From Pedococcus bigeumensis (GTDB taxonomy: Bacteria; Actinomycetota; Actinomycetes; Actinomycetales; Dermatophilaceae): a DNA stretch of 64,000 nt. Under the pieces are notes generated by a model. It saw only the letters and a list, made by a program, of their open reading frames with translations, did not search any database and had not been told where the DNA came from. Below are positions 33,164 to 42,898 of this stretch, one piece after another. The DNA lies in NCBI RefSeq assembly GCF_006438965.1, contig NZ_RCZM01000008.1:32400-96399 (forward strand), read 5' to 3'. The stretch's first letter is position 1. Every line of letters starts with the position of its first letter. The position numbers were made by a program, and so were the translations under genes.

Positions 33164-34231
33164 TCACTGCCGGCTTGTCGTGATCGAGTCGTGGGTGACT
33201 CCCTGCGCCCTGCGCCCCTCCAGCCGCTCACGCTGGGGGGTGACGGTGTAGCGAGGGTCCTTGGCCGACTCCAGGCCCGCCTCGAAGATGCCGAAACGGG
33301 TGCAGGCAGAGCCAGCCATGAGCGCCACGCCGCTGACAGCGGCCGCTGCGCGGTTGCGACCAAACAGGGCGGCACCGAGCGCGCCCGTCACGGTGAGCGC
33401 CTTGCTCACCTTGAGCAGCACCCCGGCCCGCCCCACGTGCAACGGTTCGGCGACGAGCTCGCCCATGGTGCGCTCCATCTGCTCCAAGGCGGCGAGCTCG
33501 AGCGCGGCGCCAGCCACCGCGAGCTTGCGCGCCGGTCCCGTCTCCGAGGTGGGCGCCGTGACGAGCGCGAGCCCCGCAGCCGCCGCGTTGGCCGAGCCGA
33601 CGAAGACGAACGGTAGCTCGCGGTACGACTCGTGCCACGAGGGGGTTGCGGTGTCGGCGAGCAGGACTGCGGTGTAGGCCGCGAGAGGCGCCGCGAACAG
33701 AGCCGATCCGACACTGGCCACGGGGTCGGCGACCCTGCGCACCCGCCCCAGGGCAGAGTCGTCGTCGACGACATGGCGCCCCACCTCGCTGGCGACCCCC
33801 AGCCCAGCGAACGCAGCGAAGGCGGTCAGGATCCACGAGCCCACCGACATCGGCGAGGTCACCTTGACGGTGCGCATCATGTTCAGTGCCCGGCTGGGTT
33901 TGCCGAGGTCGCGGACCAGCGCGAGGCCGCCCGCGGCGACCGCGGCCAGCGCGGCATACCTGGTGTTGCGGCGCAGCGTGGGCAGGTTGCGCGCCGACGC
34001 ACCTGCCCCCAGCAGGCCCGAGCCCGCGGCGAGGCCGCCGAGGAAGATGTAGGCCGGGATGTCGGACGTCCAGGGAGCCGGCTTGACTACCTGTCGGCCG
34101 TAGTAGCTGTCGAACTCGATGTCAGGGACCATCAGCGACTCGTCGCGTCGCCTGCCCCCGCCGCGTCGCCGGCGGCCACCAGGACGGCTCACCTCAGGAG
34201 GGCGGTCCGCGTCGAACGGGTTGACCGTCAT
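33164..34231 (-). CDS. NrfD/PsrC-like membrane subunit of formate dehydrogenase
   Basis: A 355-residue protein with an Arg-rich N-terminus and then about eight to nine helices. DIPAYIFLGGLAAGSGLLGAG, LVRDLGKPSRALNMMR and TSPMSVGSWIL are characteristic of NrfD/PsrC quinone-reducing anchors. ATG overlaps the fdhB stop by 4 bases. It should pass electrons from FdhB to menaquinone in place of a cytochrome b subunit. Confidence 0.88.
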   Translation of the reverse strand: MTVNPFDADRPPEVSRPGGRRRRGGGRRRDESLMVPDIEFDSYYGRQVVKPAPWTSDIPAYIFLGGLAAGSGLLGAGASARNLPTLRRNTRYAALAAVAAGGLALVRDLGKPSRALNMMRTVKVTSPMSVGSWILTAFAAFAGLGVASEVGRHVVDDDSALGRVRRVADPVASVGSALFAAPLAAYTAVLLADTATPSWHESYRELPFVFVGSANAAAAGLALVTAPTSETGPARKLAVAGAALELAALEQMERTMGELVAEPLHVGRAGVLLKVSKALTVTGALGAALFGRNRAAAAVSGVALMAGSACTRFGIFEAGLESAKDPRYTVTPQRERLEGRRAQGVTHDSITTSRQ

Positions 34232-35274
34232 TTGCGGCCCCCCACGAACGCGGCAACCGCCATGGCCAGCATCGCAGCCGCGGCGAAGCCGGCCTTGCGG
34301 AACATGTCAGGCAGGTCTGCGGTCGTCACGCGCGGGTCCGGTGGCAGGCCGTAGACCTCGGGCTCGTCGAGCAGCAGGAAGACCGAGCCGGTGCCGCCGA
34401 CACCGTCGTGCTGGTTTCCACCGTAGACCCGCGCCTCAGGAAAACCGTTGCTGTGCAAAGTGTCCACCCGCTCTTGCGCCTGCGACTGCATGTCGGCGAG
34501 GTCCCCGAACTTGATGGAGGTCGTCGGGCAGGCCTGCGCACAGGCCGGGGTCTGGTCGTGCCCGATCCGGTCGTAGCAGAGCGTGCACTTCTGGGCGATC
34601 CCAGCGTTCTTGACCGTCTCGTCGCCGTCGCGCCGCTCGATGACTCCGAAGGGGCAGGCCGCGACGCAGTAGCCGCAGCCGTTGCAGACATCGTCCTGCA
34701 CGACGACTGTGCCGAACTCAGTGCGGAAGAGGGCTCCGGTGGGACAGACGTCGAGGCACGCGGCATGGGTGCAGTGCTTGCACACGTCCGAGTCCATCAG
34801 CCAGCGGAAGTCCGGCACGCTGCCCAGCTCCCGTGCCGCAGTGGCCTGCGCCGCAGCGAAGTCCGGGTCAGAGAGGTTGACGCCGGCCAGTGCCGGGGCA
34901 GGGGCCGCCCCACTCGTCGCGCCCACGGCCGCTGAAGCTGGCGCAGGAGCGCCGACCGACGGCATACCGAGTTGGACGAGGCGACTGCCTGACTCGCGGG
35001 CCTGCTCGATGCGGTCGCTGGTCTGCTCGATGAACGCGACGTGCCGCCACGTGCTGGCGCCGAGCGAGCCGGTGTTGTCGTAGGACGACCCGAGCAGGTT
35101 GAGCTCCCCGTCCTGCGGGATGGCGTTCCACTCCTTGCAGGCCACCTCGCAGGCCTTGCAGCCGATGCAGATGGAGGTGTCGGTGAAGAATCCCTTGCGG
35201 GGCTCCGGGTCGTCCCACGCTGCGTCGCGCGAAGGGTCCGTGGGACCCGCCAGCTGGTTGCGCCAGAACCCCAT
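34228..35274 (-). CDS. fdhB: Formate dehydrogenase iron-sulfur subunit
   Basis: A 348-residue protein with four cysteine clusters of DmsB/FdhB type: CIGCKACEVACKEWN, CKHCTHAACLDVCPTGA, CNGCGYCVAACPFGV and CTLCYDRI...ACAQACPT. These bind four [4Fe-4S] clusters. A C-terminal hydrophobic segment (AAAMLAMAVAAFVGG) anchors it. The start overlaps the fdhA stop by one base, so the operon is tightly coupled. Confidence 0.93.
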   Translation of the reverse strand: MGFWRNQLAGPTDPSRDAAWDDPEPRKGFFTDTSICIGCKACEVACKEWNAIPQDGELNLLGSSYDNTGSLGASTWRHVAFIEQTSDRIEQARESGSRLVQLGMPSVGAPAPASAAVGATSGAAPAPALAGVNLSDPDFAAAQATAARELGSVPDFRWLMDSDVCKHCTHAACLDVCPTGALFRTEFGTVVVQDDVCNGCGYCVAACPFGVIERRDGDETVKNAGIAQKCTLCYDRIGHDQTPACAQACPTTSIKFGDLADMQSQAQERVDTLHSNGFPEARVYGGNQHDGVGGTGSVFLLLDEPEVYGLPPDPRVTTADLPDMFRKAGFAAAAMLAMAVAAFVGGRK

Positions 35275-38200
35275 CAGGAACCATCCCCTGTCGTCCGAAG
35301 CTCGTTGCCAGTCAGTGCCGTGGTGCCCGACCGGGACTGGTACTCCTCGACCAGCCTCAGCAGCGCCTCACCCCGGGGCCGCCGACCGGCGATGATGTCG
35401 CAGGACCCGGCCTTGCTCTCCTGGATCTGCACGTTCGGGTCCAACGCCACGCCGAGCAGGTCGTTTGCGGCATCACCGGACACGATGGCGTCGCGGCCGA
35501 CCCCCCAGTGGTAGGGCAGGCCGATCTGGTGGATCGTCCTGCCGCTGAGCACCAGCGGGGTCATCCGCTCGGTGACCAGGACGCGGCACTCGACCGCGGA
35601 CCGCGCCGAGACGACGGTCGCCCAGCCGCCGTTCTCGAGGCCACGCTCGGCCGCCAGCTCGGGGGATACCTCGCAGAAGAACTCAGGCTGCAGTTCGGCC
35701 AGGTAGGGCAGCCACCGGCTCATGCCGCCCGCGGTGTGGTGCTCAGTCAACCGGTAGGTCGTGAAGACGTACGGGTAGACGTCGGAGCCGGGCTGGTTGG
35801 CCGACGGTGCCCACAGGTTGTCCTTGCGCGGGAAGACCTTGCGCGAGGGGTTCGACTGCTGGCTGTAGAGCGGGTTGGCGACGGGAGACTCCTGCGGCTC
35901 GTAGTGCGTCGGGAGCGGGCCGTCCACCATGCCCTTGGGCGTGAACAGCCAGCCCTTGCCGTCGGCCTGCATGATGAATGGGTCGTCGCCGGCGATGCCC
36001 TCGGGCCCCCCGGTGCCCGGCTCGGGACGGAAGCTCGGCGCCGTGTTCGGCGGGAAGTCGGGGACGTCCTCGCCCGTCCACTTCTGCTCCGCCTGATCCC
36101 ACCAGACGTATCTCTTTCGCTCGCTCCACGGGTTGCCCTCGGGGTCGGCGGAGGCACGGTTGTAGAGGATCCGGCGGTTGGCCGGCCACGCCCAGCCCCA
36201 GTCGAGGGCGGTGAGGTTCTGCTCCTGGCCGGGACGGCGGTTGGCGGACCTGTTGACGCCATCGGCGAAGACGCCGGTGTAGATCCAGCAGCCGCCCGAG
36301 GTGGAGCCGTCTGCCTTCATTTCGGTGTAGGCGGACAGCGGCTGGCCGGCCTTGTCACCGGAGAGGTGGAATCCGTTGATCTCCCGCAGGACGGCCTCTG
36401 CGTCAGGGTCCCCGTGCTCGTTCTCCGGGTAGTCCCACGTCAGGTCTAGCAGGGGTCGGTCCCGTTCGTCGGTCGACTCCGCGAGGGCGGCCTTGAGCCG
36501 CTTGCCCAGGTCGAAGAAGAACTGCAGGTCGCTGCGGCAGTCACCCGGCGGCTCGACGGCCTTGTGGTGCCACTGGAGCATCCGTTGGGTCTGGGTGAAG
36601 GTGCCGTCCTTCTCCACGTGTGACGCCGGCGGCAGGAAGAACACCTCGGTCTCGATGTCCTCCGGCGACAGCTCGCCCGTCTCGATCTCGGGCGAGTCCT
36701 TCCAGAAGGTCGCGGACTCGATCATGTTGAGGTCGCGCACGACAAGCCACTTGAGCTTGGCCAGGCCTTGGCGCTGCATCCGTGCATGAGCCGACCCGAC
36801 GGCGGGGTTCTGGCCGAGCAGGAAGTACCCCTCGACCTCACCATCCAGCATCGCCATCGTCGTCTGGTAAGTGCCGTGGGCGCCGGTCAGCCGAGGGAGG
36901 TAGTCGAACGCCCAGTCGTTTGCGGCGGTGGCCTTCTCGCCCCACCACGCCTTGAGCAGGCTGACGGCGTAGGCGTCGGCATGGGTCCAGAAACCCTTCT
37001 GCTTCTTGCTGCCGATGGCCCCGATGTAGTCCTGCCAGGTGTCGTGCTGGCCGGCCACCGGCATGGCCAGGTAGCCGGGCAGCAGGTTGTAGAGCGTCGG
37101 GATGTCGGTCGACCCCTGGATGCTGGCGTGGCCGCGCAGGGCCATGACGCCGCCACCGGGGCGGCCCATATTGCCCAGCAACAGCTGGAGGATCGCCGAG
37201 GTCCGGATGAACTGGGCGCCGAGGGTGTGCTGGGTCCACCCGACCGCGTAGACCCACGCCGTCGTCCGCTCCCGCCCACTGTTCTCCGTGACCGCGCGGG
37301 CGACGTAGGCGAAGTCGTCGACGGAGATCCCGCAGGTGTCGGCGACCATCGCGGGGGTGTACCGGGCGTAGTGCCGCTTGAGGATCTGGAAGACGGTACG
37401 AGGATGCTGCAACGTCTCGTCGCGCAGCACGCGCGCGTGTTCGAGCGGCGGGCCACCCGACCCGTGCTGGTCGCCCGCTGCTTGCTCCGACCGCTGCTCG
37501 CCGTGGACGTGACCGGAGCCGGGGTCACCGATCTCACCACCGGACTGGTCGTCCGTGCCACCCTCCTCCTCGGCCTCCTTCGAGGCGTAGGCCCAGCTCT
37601 TGGGGTCGTACGCTCCACGGTCGTCGTCGTAGCCGGAGAACAGCCCGTCAAGCTCCTCGGTGTCCTGGAACTCCTCGCTGATCAGGGTCGCCGCGTTGGT
37701 GTAGGAGACGACGTACTCCTTGAAGAACAGCTCGTTGGACAGCACGTGGTTGATCAGGGCGCCGAGGAAGACGACGTCACTGCCAGCACGGATCGGCACG
37801 TGCCGATCGGCGGTCGCCGAGGTACGGGTGAACCGCGGGTCGATGTGGACGACCTTGGCACCCTTGAGCTTGGCCTCGGTGACCCACTGGTACGCGACAG
37901 GGTGGCACTCGGCCATGTTCGAACCCTGGATGACGATGCAGTCAGAGTTCGACAGGTCCTGCACGTATTGGGTCGCGCCGCCGCGTCCGAACGAGGACCC
38001 CAGACTGGGGACCGTGGATGAGTGTCAAATACGCGCCTGGTTCTCGATCTGGATCGCGCCGGCTGCTGTGAACAGCTTCTTGATGAGGTAGTTCTCCTCG
38101 TTGTCCAGCGTGGCGCCCCCGAGCGAGGCGATCCCCATTGTGCGGCGCAGTGGCCGTCCGTGCTCGTCCCGGTCCTGCCAGCCGGCGCGTCGGCTCGCCA

Positions 38201-38606
38201 GGAACCGGTCGGTGATCATCTGCATCGCAGTCTCGAGTTCGAGGCTCTCCCACTGCGTGCCCCGCGCTCGGCGGTAGAGCACCTTGCGCTGGCGTCCGGG
38301 ACTGTTGACGAGCTGTTCGCTGGCAGATCCCTTGGGGCAGAGCCGTCCGCGCGAGATCGGAGAGTCGGGGTCGCCCTCGATCTGCACCACTCGCTCGTCC
38401 TTTACGAAGACCCGCTGGCCACACCCGACGGCGCAGTAGGGACAGACACTCTGGACGACCCGGTCAGCCGAGGACGTGCGCGGCTCGATCTCGCGGGTCT
38501 TCTGCGAGGTGACGGAGGGCCCGCGACCGAGGAGGTCGCCGCTGCGGACCTGGCGTACCACTGGCCAGGACAGGAACGTCCGTCGTGCATCCACTGGAAC
38601 CTCCAC
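35274..38606 (-). CDS. fdhA: Selenocysteine-containing formate dehydrogenase alpha subunit
   Basis: A 1110-residue molybdopterin oxidoreductase once an in-frame TGA (codon 194, 38025-38027) is read as selenocysteine. The N-terminal part has the [4Fe-4S] motif CPYCAVGC (from Cys55) and GRLCPKGSASEQLV. The TGA context ARI-U-HSSTVPSLGSSFGRGGAT matches the conserved Mo/W-ligand loop of formate dehydrogenases. A SECIS-like hairpin follows, and selB and selC are nearby. An acidic His/Gly-rich insertion (about residues 270-310) looks like an unstructured loop. The start at 38606 is the most upstream ATG; there is no Tat motif. Conventional gene callers will split or truncate this gene. Confidence 0.93.
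37998..38027 (-). promoter_or_regulatory. UGA selenocysteine codon with SECIS-like hairpin
   Basis: The UGA lies at 38025-38027. About 15 nt downstream on the mRNA, CCCC-AGUCU-GGGG (37998-38010) forms a short stem whose loop contains the GU typical of bacterial SECIS elements. Flanking GGU/UCC pairs may extend the stem. Confidence 0.75.
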
Positions 38607-39000
38607 GCGTCAATGACCTCGTCACCCCGAACATGCCACACATCAGGGCGCTCGGCACCCTGACATCGGCAATGGATTCTCGGGCCCACACCCTTCTGAC
38701 CAGCGACAACGCGCGCGATTGGCGAGGGCGGGGGCTGCCCGGCTGGACGGTGTCGCGGGACAACTGGGGTCACGGTTGCTGGGTTGACCGAGTGGTCGCA
38801 GGCCCAAGCGTCATCGGCCGTTCGGACTACCTGCGCCGGTGCGGCTGAGCACGGCAGGCGAATTACAACTGCGTTCTTTCCGGACCAATCAGGACAAGCA
38901 GGTCTTGGGTGGGGCACCCTTTCGGAGGCCCCGACCGGGGGCCCCGCGCCGCCGCAGCACTGGCGCCGCCCATCCCTGGTCCCCCCAACCCCGGGAAGTC
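38607..39000. other. Intergenic region between fdhA and the CHAP gene
   Basis: 394 bp with divergent promoters expected. A short GC hairpin (GGCCCC/GGGGCC, 38927-38943) lies in the presumed leader of the CHAP gene. No coding frame with family resemblance and no clear riboswitch core was found. Confidence 0.5.
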
Positions 39001-40287
39001 ATGCGACCTCACGTCCACAGCACAGTTGCGCGTCTGACAGCACTTGCCCTCGCCGTCTCGGCGGGACTGGTGACCCTGGCGCCGTCCGCGCAGGCAGAGA
39101 CGCTGGTTCGCGAGTGCAAGGCCGCCAACATCTCGTGCATCTCGTTCTCGGGATACAACGGCAAGTCCGTCTGGGGCTACCCCGTGGGGGCGTCCGGCAA
39201 CAACTGCGTCAACTACGTGGCCTACCGGTTGTCGCGCAACGGTGTGCCGACCCTCAGCGGCCTCGGCAGTGGCGGCAGCTGGGCGACCAGCGCACGTGCC
39301 AGGGGCTACCGCGTCGACGCTACGGCGAAGGTCGGCTCCATCGCCCAGTGGAACTACGGCAGCTCCTACGCGCCGAGCCAGGGACACGTCGGCTACGTCG
39401 AGGAGGTCACCAGCAGCTACATCGTCGTCTCGGACTCGGCCTGGAGTGGCTACTCCTCACGCATGCGGATCCCCAAGGGCGACCGCAACTGGCCGAGCAA
39501 CTTCATCCACTTCAAGGACCAGAGCTACATCCCGCCTCCGTCGGGCAGCTTCCTCAAGGTCCGCGAGACCAGCGAGGTCTACCGGCTCGTCGGGCGCACC
39601 CCGGTCTTCGTGTCGACATGGACAGCGTTCGGTGGCACCCAGCCAACCCAGCTCGTCTCCAGCACGTCGCTGGCGACCCTGCCGCAGCGCGTCGCCGACG
39701 GCACCTTCATCAAGGGCGCGCAGCGGGCCGAGGTCTACCGCGTCGCCGGTGGGGCCCCGGTGTTCGTCTCCACCTGGACCGCCTTCGGCGGCGCCAAACC
39801 CACCATGACCGTGGACCAGGTCGCGATCGACCAGGCCGGCACGAGCGCCCGCTACAACCGCCTGCTGGCCAAGCCCGCGGACGGCACCTTCCTCCGCGGC
39901 GCGCAGCGCGGCGAGATCTACCGGATGGCCGGGGGCGCCCCCGTCTACGTCTCCACCTGGACGGCCTTCGGCGGCGCCAAACCAACCATGACCGTGGACC
40001 AGGTCGCGATCGACAAGGCTGGCTCGGCAACGAGGTACAACCACCTGAGCTTCCGGCCGCTGGACGGCACCATCCTGGCCGCCTCGCCGAGCACCAAGTA
40101 CTACCTGGTCAAGGCAGGCATACCGGTGACGACGGCCACCTCGGCCGGCGCCAAGACCGTGGACCAGGTGGCGATCCAGCGGGCCGGCGACACCAGCGCC
40201 CTGAAATGGACCCACCTGGCCAAGGGCGTGACCCTGCGGGCAGCACCGCTGAAGGTCAAGGTCGGACCGCCACGCTCAGTCGGCTGA
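39001..40287 (+). CDS. Secreted CHAP-domain peptidoglycan hydrolase with C-terminal repeats
   Basis: A 428-residue protein. It has a signal peptide (about residues 1-36, ending SAQAE) and a CHAP amidase domain with Cys in GNNCVNYVAYRLS and His in GHVGYVEEV. The rest is about 65-residue repeats built on DGTFL.GAQR.EIYR.AGG and APVFVSTWTAFGGAKPT and TVDQVAID.AG; four units occur, the last diverged. The repeats resemble cell-wall-associated modules of actinobacterial autolysins. It probably cleaves peptidoglycan outside the cell. Confidence 0.85.
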   Translation: MRPHVHSTVARLTALALAVSAGLVTLAPSAQAETLVRECKAANISCISFSGYNGKSVWGYPVGASGNNCVNYVAYRLSRNGVPTLSGLGSGGSWATSARARGYRVDATAKVGSIAQWNYGSSYAPSQGHVGYVEEVTSSYIVVSDSAWSGYSSRMRIPKGDRNWPSNFIHFKDQSYIPPPSGSFLKVRETSEVYRLVGRTPVFVSTWTAFGGTQPTQLVSSTSLATLPQRVADGTFIKGAQRAEVYRVAGGAPVFVSTWTAFGGAKPTMTVDQVAIDQAGTSARYNRLLAKPADGTFLRGAQRGEIYRMAGGAPVYVSTWTAFGGAKPTMTVDQVAIDKAGSATRYNHLSFRPLDGTILAASPSTKYYLVKAGIPVTTATSAGAKTVDQVAIQRAGDTSALKWTHLAKGVTLRAAPLKVKVGPPRSVG

Positions 40288-40316
40288 TCGACCGCGACGA
40301 GGTTTGACCGCGCCGT

Positions 40317-40715
40317 TCAGCCGACCTTGGGGATGAGCAGCGTCTGACCGGCGTGGACGTTGCTGCCCGTCAGGTCGTTGGCGACCTGAAGCTGCACGAC
40401 GGCCTCGGCCATCGACAGCTGCGGCAGCTCGCGGACGGCGATCTCGGACAGCGTCTGCCCGGACTGGACCGTCGTGGAGTGGTCGATGACGGTGGCCGAC
40501 GCGCCACCGGCGAACAGCGCGATCGCCAGGGCGACGGCGGCAATGACCACCGTGAGCGTGAGCGCCAGGCGGGCCGCCCGGGTCAGCCGCAACGGCGTGG
40601 CCGAAAGGGCCGCGACCTCTGCGCCGGTGGGCACCGAGACCAAGCAAGGGCGAGCCGGGCGAACGGGGACCCGCACTGGTGCGGGGGCGACGTCCCAAGC
40701 GACTGCTGCACTCAT
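40317..40715 (-). CDS. LysM-domain membrane protein divergent from lexA
   Basis: A 132-residue protein with a cytoplasmic N-terminus, one membrane helix (ALTLTVVIAAVALAIALFAGG, about residues 51-71) and a LysM domain (HSTTVQSGQTLSEIAVRELP...VANDLTGSNVHAGQTLLIP). GGAGG stands 5 bases before the ATG at 40715. The position next to lexA, with SOS boxes between, resembles the YneA/DivS-type SOS cell-division inhibitors. That role is inferred. Confidence 0.82.
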   Translation of the reverse strand: MSAAVAWDVAPAPVRVPVRPARPCLVSVPTGAEVAALSATPLRLTRAARLALTLTVVIAAVALAIALFAGGASATVIDHSTTVQSGQTLSEIAVRELPQLSMAEAVVQLQVANDLTGSNVHAGQTLLIPKVG

Positions 40716-40777
40716 CAGGTCCTCCATCGTGGCGTTCTGCGTTGTGGTGCTCTGTGTTGGGTGGCTCTGTGCGTTCC

Positions 40778-40793
40778 TCGAACGGGTGTGCGA
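40778..40793 (-). promoter_or_regulatory. LexA (SOS) box upstream of the LysM gene
   Basis: TCGAACGGGTGTGCGA matches the actinobacterial SOS consensus TCGAAC-N4-GTTCGA at 11 of 12 fixed positions. It lies 63 bp from the LysM start codon. Confidence 0.75.
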
Positions 40794-40846
40794 AGAACTG
40801 TTGTGCCAATTTCTAGCACGCATGTTCGATTCAATCAAGACACGCC

Positions 40847-40862
40847 TCGAACACATGTTTGG
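40847..40862 (+). promoter_or_regulatory. LexA (SOS) box upstream of lexA
   Basis: TCGAACACATGTTTGG matches 10 of 12 fixed positions of the SOS consensus. It lies about 135 bp upstream of the lexA start and fits autorepression. A further half-site, GTTCGA, occurs near 40871. Confidence 0.6.
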
Positions 40863-40997
40863 CACAGACGTTCGAAACCCATACGCTGTGTTCATGCCGC
40901 AAGCACATCAGAGGGCACTGACAACGCGTTCTGGAGCAGCCGGCATACGGCACCTGACCTGCACCTGTACCTCAACCTGCTCAAGTGAGGAAGCGGC

Positions 40998-41726
40998 ATG
41001 AGCGACGACAACAACGTCAAGGAACTGCCCGACCGCGATCGCGGCGACGGGCTCACCGTCCGGCAGCGACGGGTTCTCGAGGTGATCCGCAACTCGGTCG
41101 ACCGACGCGGCTACCCGCCGAGCCTGCGCGAGATCGGTGAGGCCGTGGGGCTCACCTCGCCCAGCTCGGTCGCCCACCAGCTGTCCACGCTCGAGCGCAA
41201 GGGCTTCCTGCGTCGCGACCCCAACCGGCCGCGCGCCATCGAGGTCGTCTCACCCGACTCCCCCGCCGACATGCGGGGCTACCGCGGCGGTGCCGCAGTC
41301 GAGGACGAGACCGCGACCTACGACGAGACGGGCTCGGGCGACCAGCGGCCCGCGGCCGCCTACGTGCCGGTGCTCGGTCGCATCGCCGCGGGTGTGCCGA
41401 TCCTGGCCGAGGAGACCGTCGAGGACGTCTTCCCGCTCCCCCGCCAGATCGTCGGCGAGGGACAGCTGTTCCTGCTCCAGGTGGTCGGCGACTCGATGAT
41501 CGAGGCCGCGATCTGCGACGGTGACTGGGTGGTCGTGCGCCAGCAGCCCACCGCCGACAACGGCGACATCGTCGCGGCGATGCTCGACAACGAGGCCACC
41601 GTGAAGACCTTCAAGCGCAAGGACGGCAAGGTGTGGCTGATGCCGCACAACCCGTCCTTCGACCCCATCGACGGAGACCACGCCACCATCCTCGGCAAGG
41701 TCACTGCGGTGCTGCGCCGCATCTGA
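40998..41726 (+). CDS. lexA: SOS repressor LexA
   Basis: A 242-residue protein. It has an N-terminal winged helix ([34 protein letters not shown]), an Ala-Gly-type cleavage region in the [17 protein letters not shown] segment, and catalytic Ser ([11 protein letters not shown]) and Lys ([12 protein letters not shown]). RecA-stimulated self-cleavage de-represses DNA-repair genes. The ATG is 7 bases after GAGGAA. Confidence 0.95.
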   Translation: MSDDNNVKELPDRDRGDGLTVRQRRVLEVIRNSVDRRGYPPSLREIGEAVGLTSPSSVAHQLSTLERKGFLRRDPNRPRAIEVVSPDSPADMRGYRGGAAVEDETATYDETGSGDQRPAAAYVPVLGRIAAGVPILAEETVEDVFPLPRQIVGEGQLFLLQVVGDSMIEAAICDGDWVVVRQQPTADNGDIVAAMLDNEATVKTFKRKDGKVWLMPHNPSFDPIDGDHATILGKVTAVLRRI

Positions 41727-41865
41727 CCTCGACCCTCAGGTGCCGGCCACCGTGTGCCGCGGAACGCCCTCGGGCGCCCGCGGCACCCGTGTGTTCGGGC
41801 CGTCGGCGGCCTGGCGTCCGGGTGGGGCGTCCGTTCTCGACCTCCCGCGCTCGGGCGCCGGGGCG

Positions 41866-42279
41866 CTAGTCCCCCAGGGCGTCGAGGTAGTGGGTGAGCT
41901 TGGCGGTGAACCGTTCGCCGCCGTCGCCCTCGGCCCACAGCTCCCAGAGCTCGTTGTCGTCGGACTGCAGGGCCCGGTGCAGCGCCTGGGAGGCAAGCTC
42001 CTCGAGTCCCTCGTCCACGTCGATCGGTTCCTCGTCGACCCACCTGGGCACATTGCGTTCTCTGACAACGGATTCGAAGTCGTCACAGGCAGCCACGACG
42101 ACCGCAGCCGCGACGGCCTGCGACATGGTGGGGGCCTCGATGTAGCCCCTCGCGCGAACCACGCGGTCGAGGGCAGACTCGACCCGCTTGCGTCGCACAT
42201 CGTGCTGCGAGTCCTCGAGCTCGTCGAGGAAGTCGAGCGCGTCGTCGTTCTCGAACGGCCCCGCTCCGGTAGCACCCAT
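41866..42279 (-). CDS. DUF4259 domain protein
   Basis: A 137-residue protein. The start MGATGAGPFENDDALDFLDEL matches the DUF4259 hallmark (MG.WG.G.F.ND.A.D), which supports the ATG at 42279 over longer frames. It is acidic and helical throughout. The function is unknown. Confidence 0.85.
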   Translation of the reverse strand: MGATGAGPFENDDALDFLDELEDSQHDVRRKRVESALDRVVRARGYIEAPTMSQAVAAAVVVAACDDFESVVRERNVPRWVDEEPIDVDEGLEELASQALHRALQSDDNELWELWAEGDGGERFTAKLTHYLDALGD

Positions 42280-42349
42280 CTCCAACCTCCACAGCCTGTG
42301 ACAGCGATGCTCCTTCGAGGGTGCCAAGAGTCGGCGCGACGCGCCAGCC

Positions 42350-42880
42350 CTAGTTCTGCGAAGGCATCCGTTGGTACCAGGCCGTGTCGACATAACGGCC
42401 GAACTTGTGCCCGACCTCCCGCAGCACGCCGACCCGTTCGAACCCGCACGCCAGGTGCAGCGCGACGCTCGCGTCGTTGGGCAGCGCGATCACGGCGACC
42501 TGGGTGTGCACGTCAGCTGCGGCGTCCAGCCGGGCCAGCAACGCGGCATACAGGGTCCGGCCCAGGCCGCGGCCGCGGGCTCCCTCCGCGAGGTAGACCG
42601 ACACCTCCTTGGTGCCGTCGTAGGCCGGGCGCGGCCTGAACGGGCCCGAGAACGCGTAGCCGAGCAGGTCCCCGTCGGCCCAGGCGACGAGCACGATGTT
42701 GCCGCCGCCCGTGGTTGCGAGCTTCTCCCCGAGGTATGCCGCGCCGCGGGGTTCGGTGTCGAAGGTCGCCAGCGAGGTGCGCACCTGGTCGTCGTAGATC
42801 TCGGCCATGGCCGGAAGGTCTGCTGGCGTCGCGTCGCGGACGACGGTTGGTGGACCGCTGTCCGGGGCAATGCTGCTCAT
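42350..42880 (-). CDS. GNAT N-acetyltransferase (phosphinothricin acetyltransferase-like)
   Basis: A 176-residue protein. It opens RDATPADLPAMAEIYDDQVRTSLATFD, has the acetyl-CoA motif RGRGLGRTLYAALL, and ends GFERVGVLREVGHKFGRYVDTAWYQR, typical of the PAT/MnaT group that acetylates phosphinothricin or methionine sulfone-like amines. The GGTATGCCGC motif falls inside the gene at 42733. Confidence 0.88.
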   Translation of the reverse strand: MSSIAPDSGPPTVVRDATPADLPAMAEIYDDQVRTSLATFDTEPRGAAYLGEKLATTGGGNIVLVAWADGDLLGYAFSGPFRPRPAYDGTKEVSVYLAEGARGRGLGRTLYAALLARLDAAADVHTQVAVIALPNDASVALHLACGFERVGVLREVGHKFGRYVDTAWYQRMPSQN

Positions 42881-42898
42881 ATCGGCGATGCTAGGGGG

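Noticed and set aside
38840..39000. c-di-AMP (ydaO) riboswitch before the CHAP gene
   Set aside because: Such switches often precede actinobacterial wall hydrolases, but the conserved core segments could not be found here.
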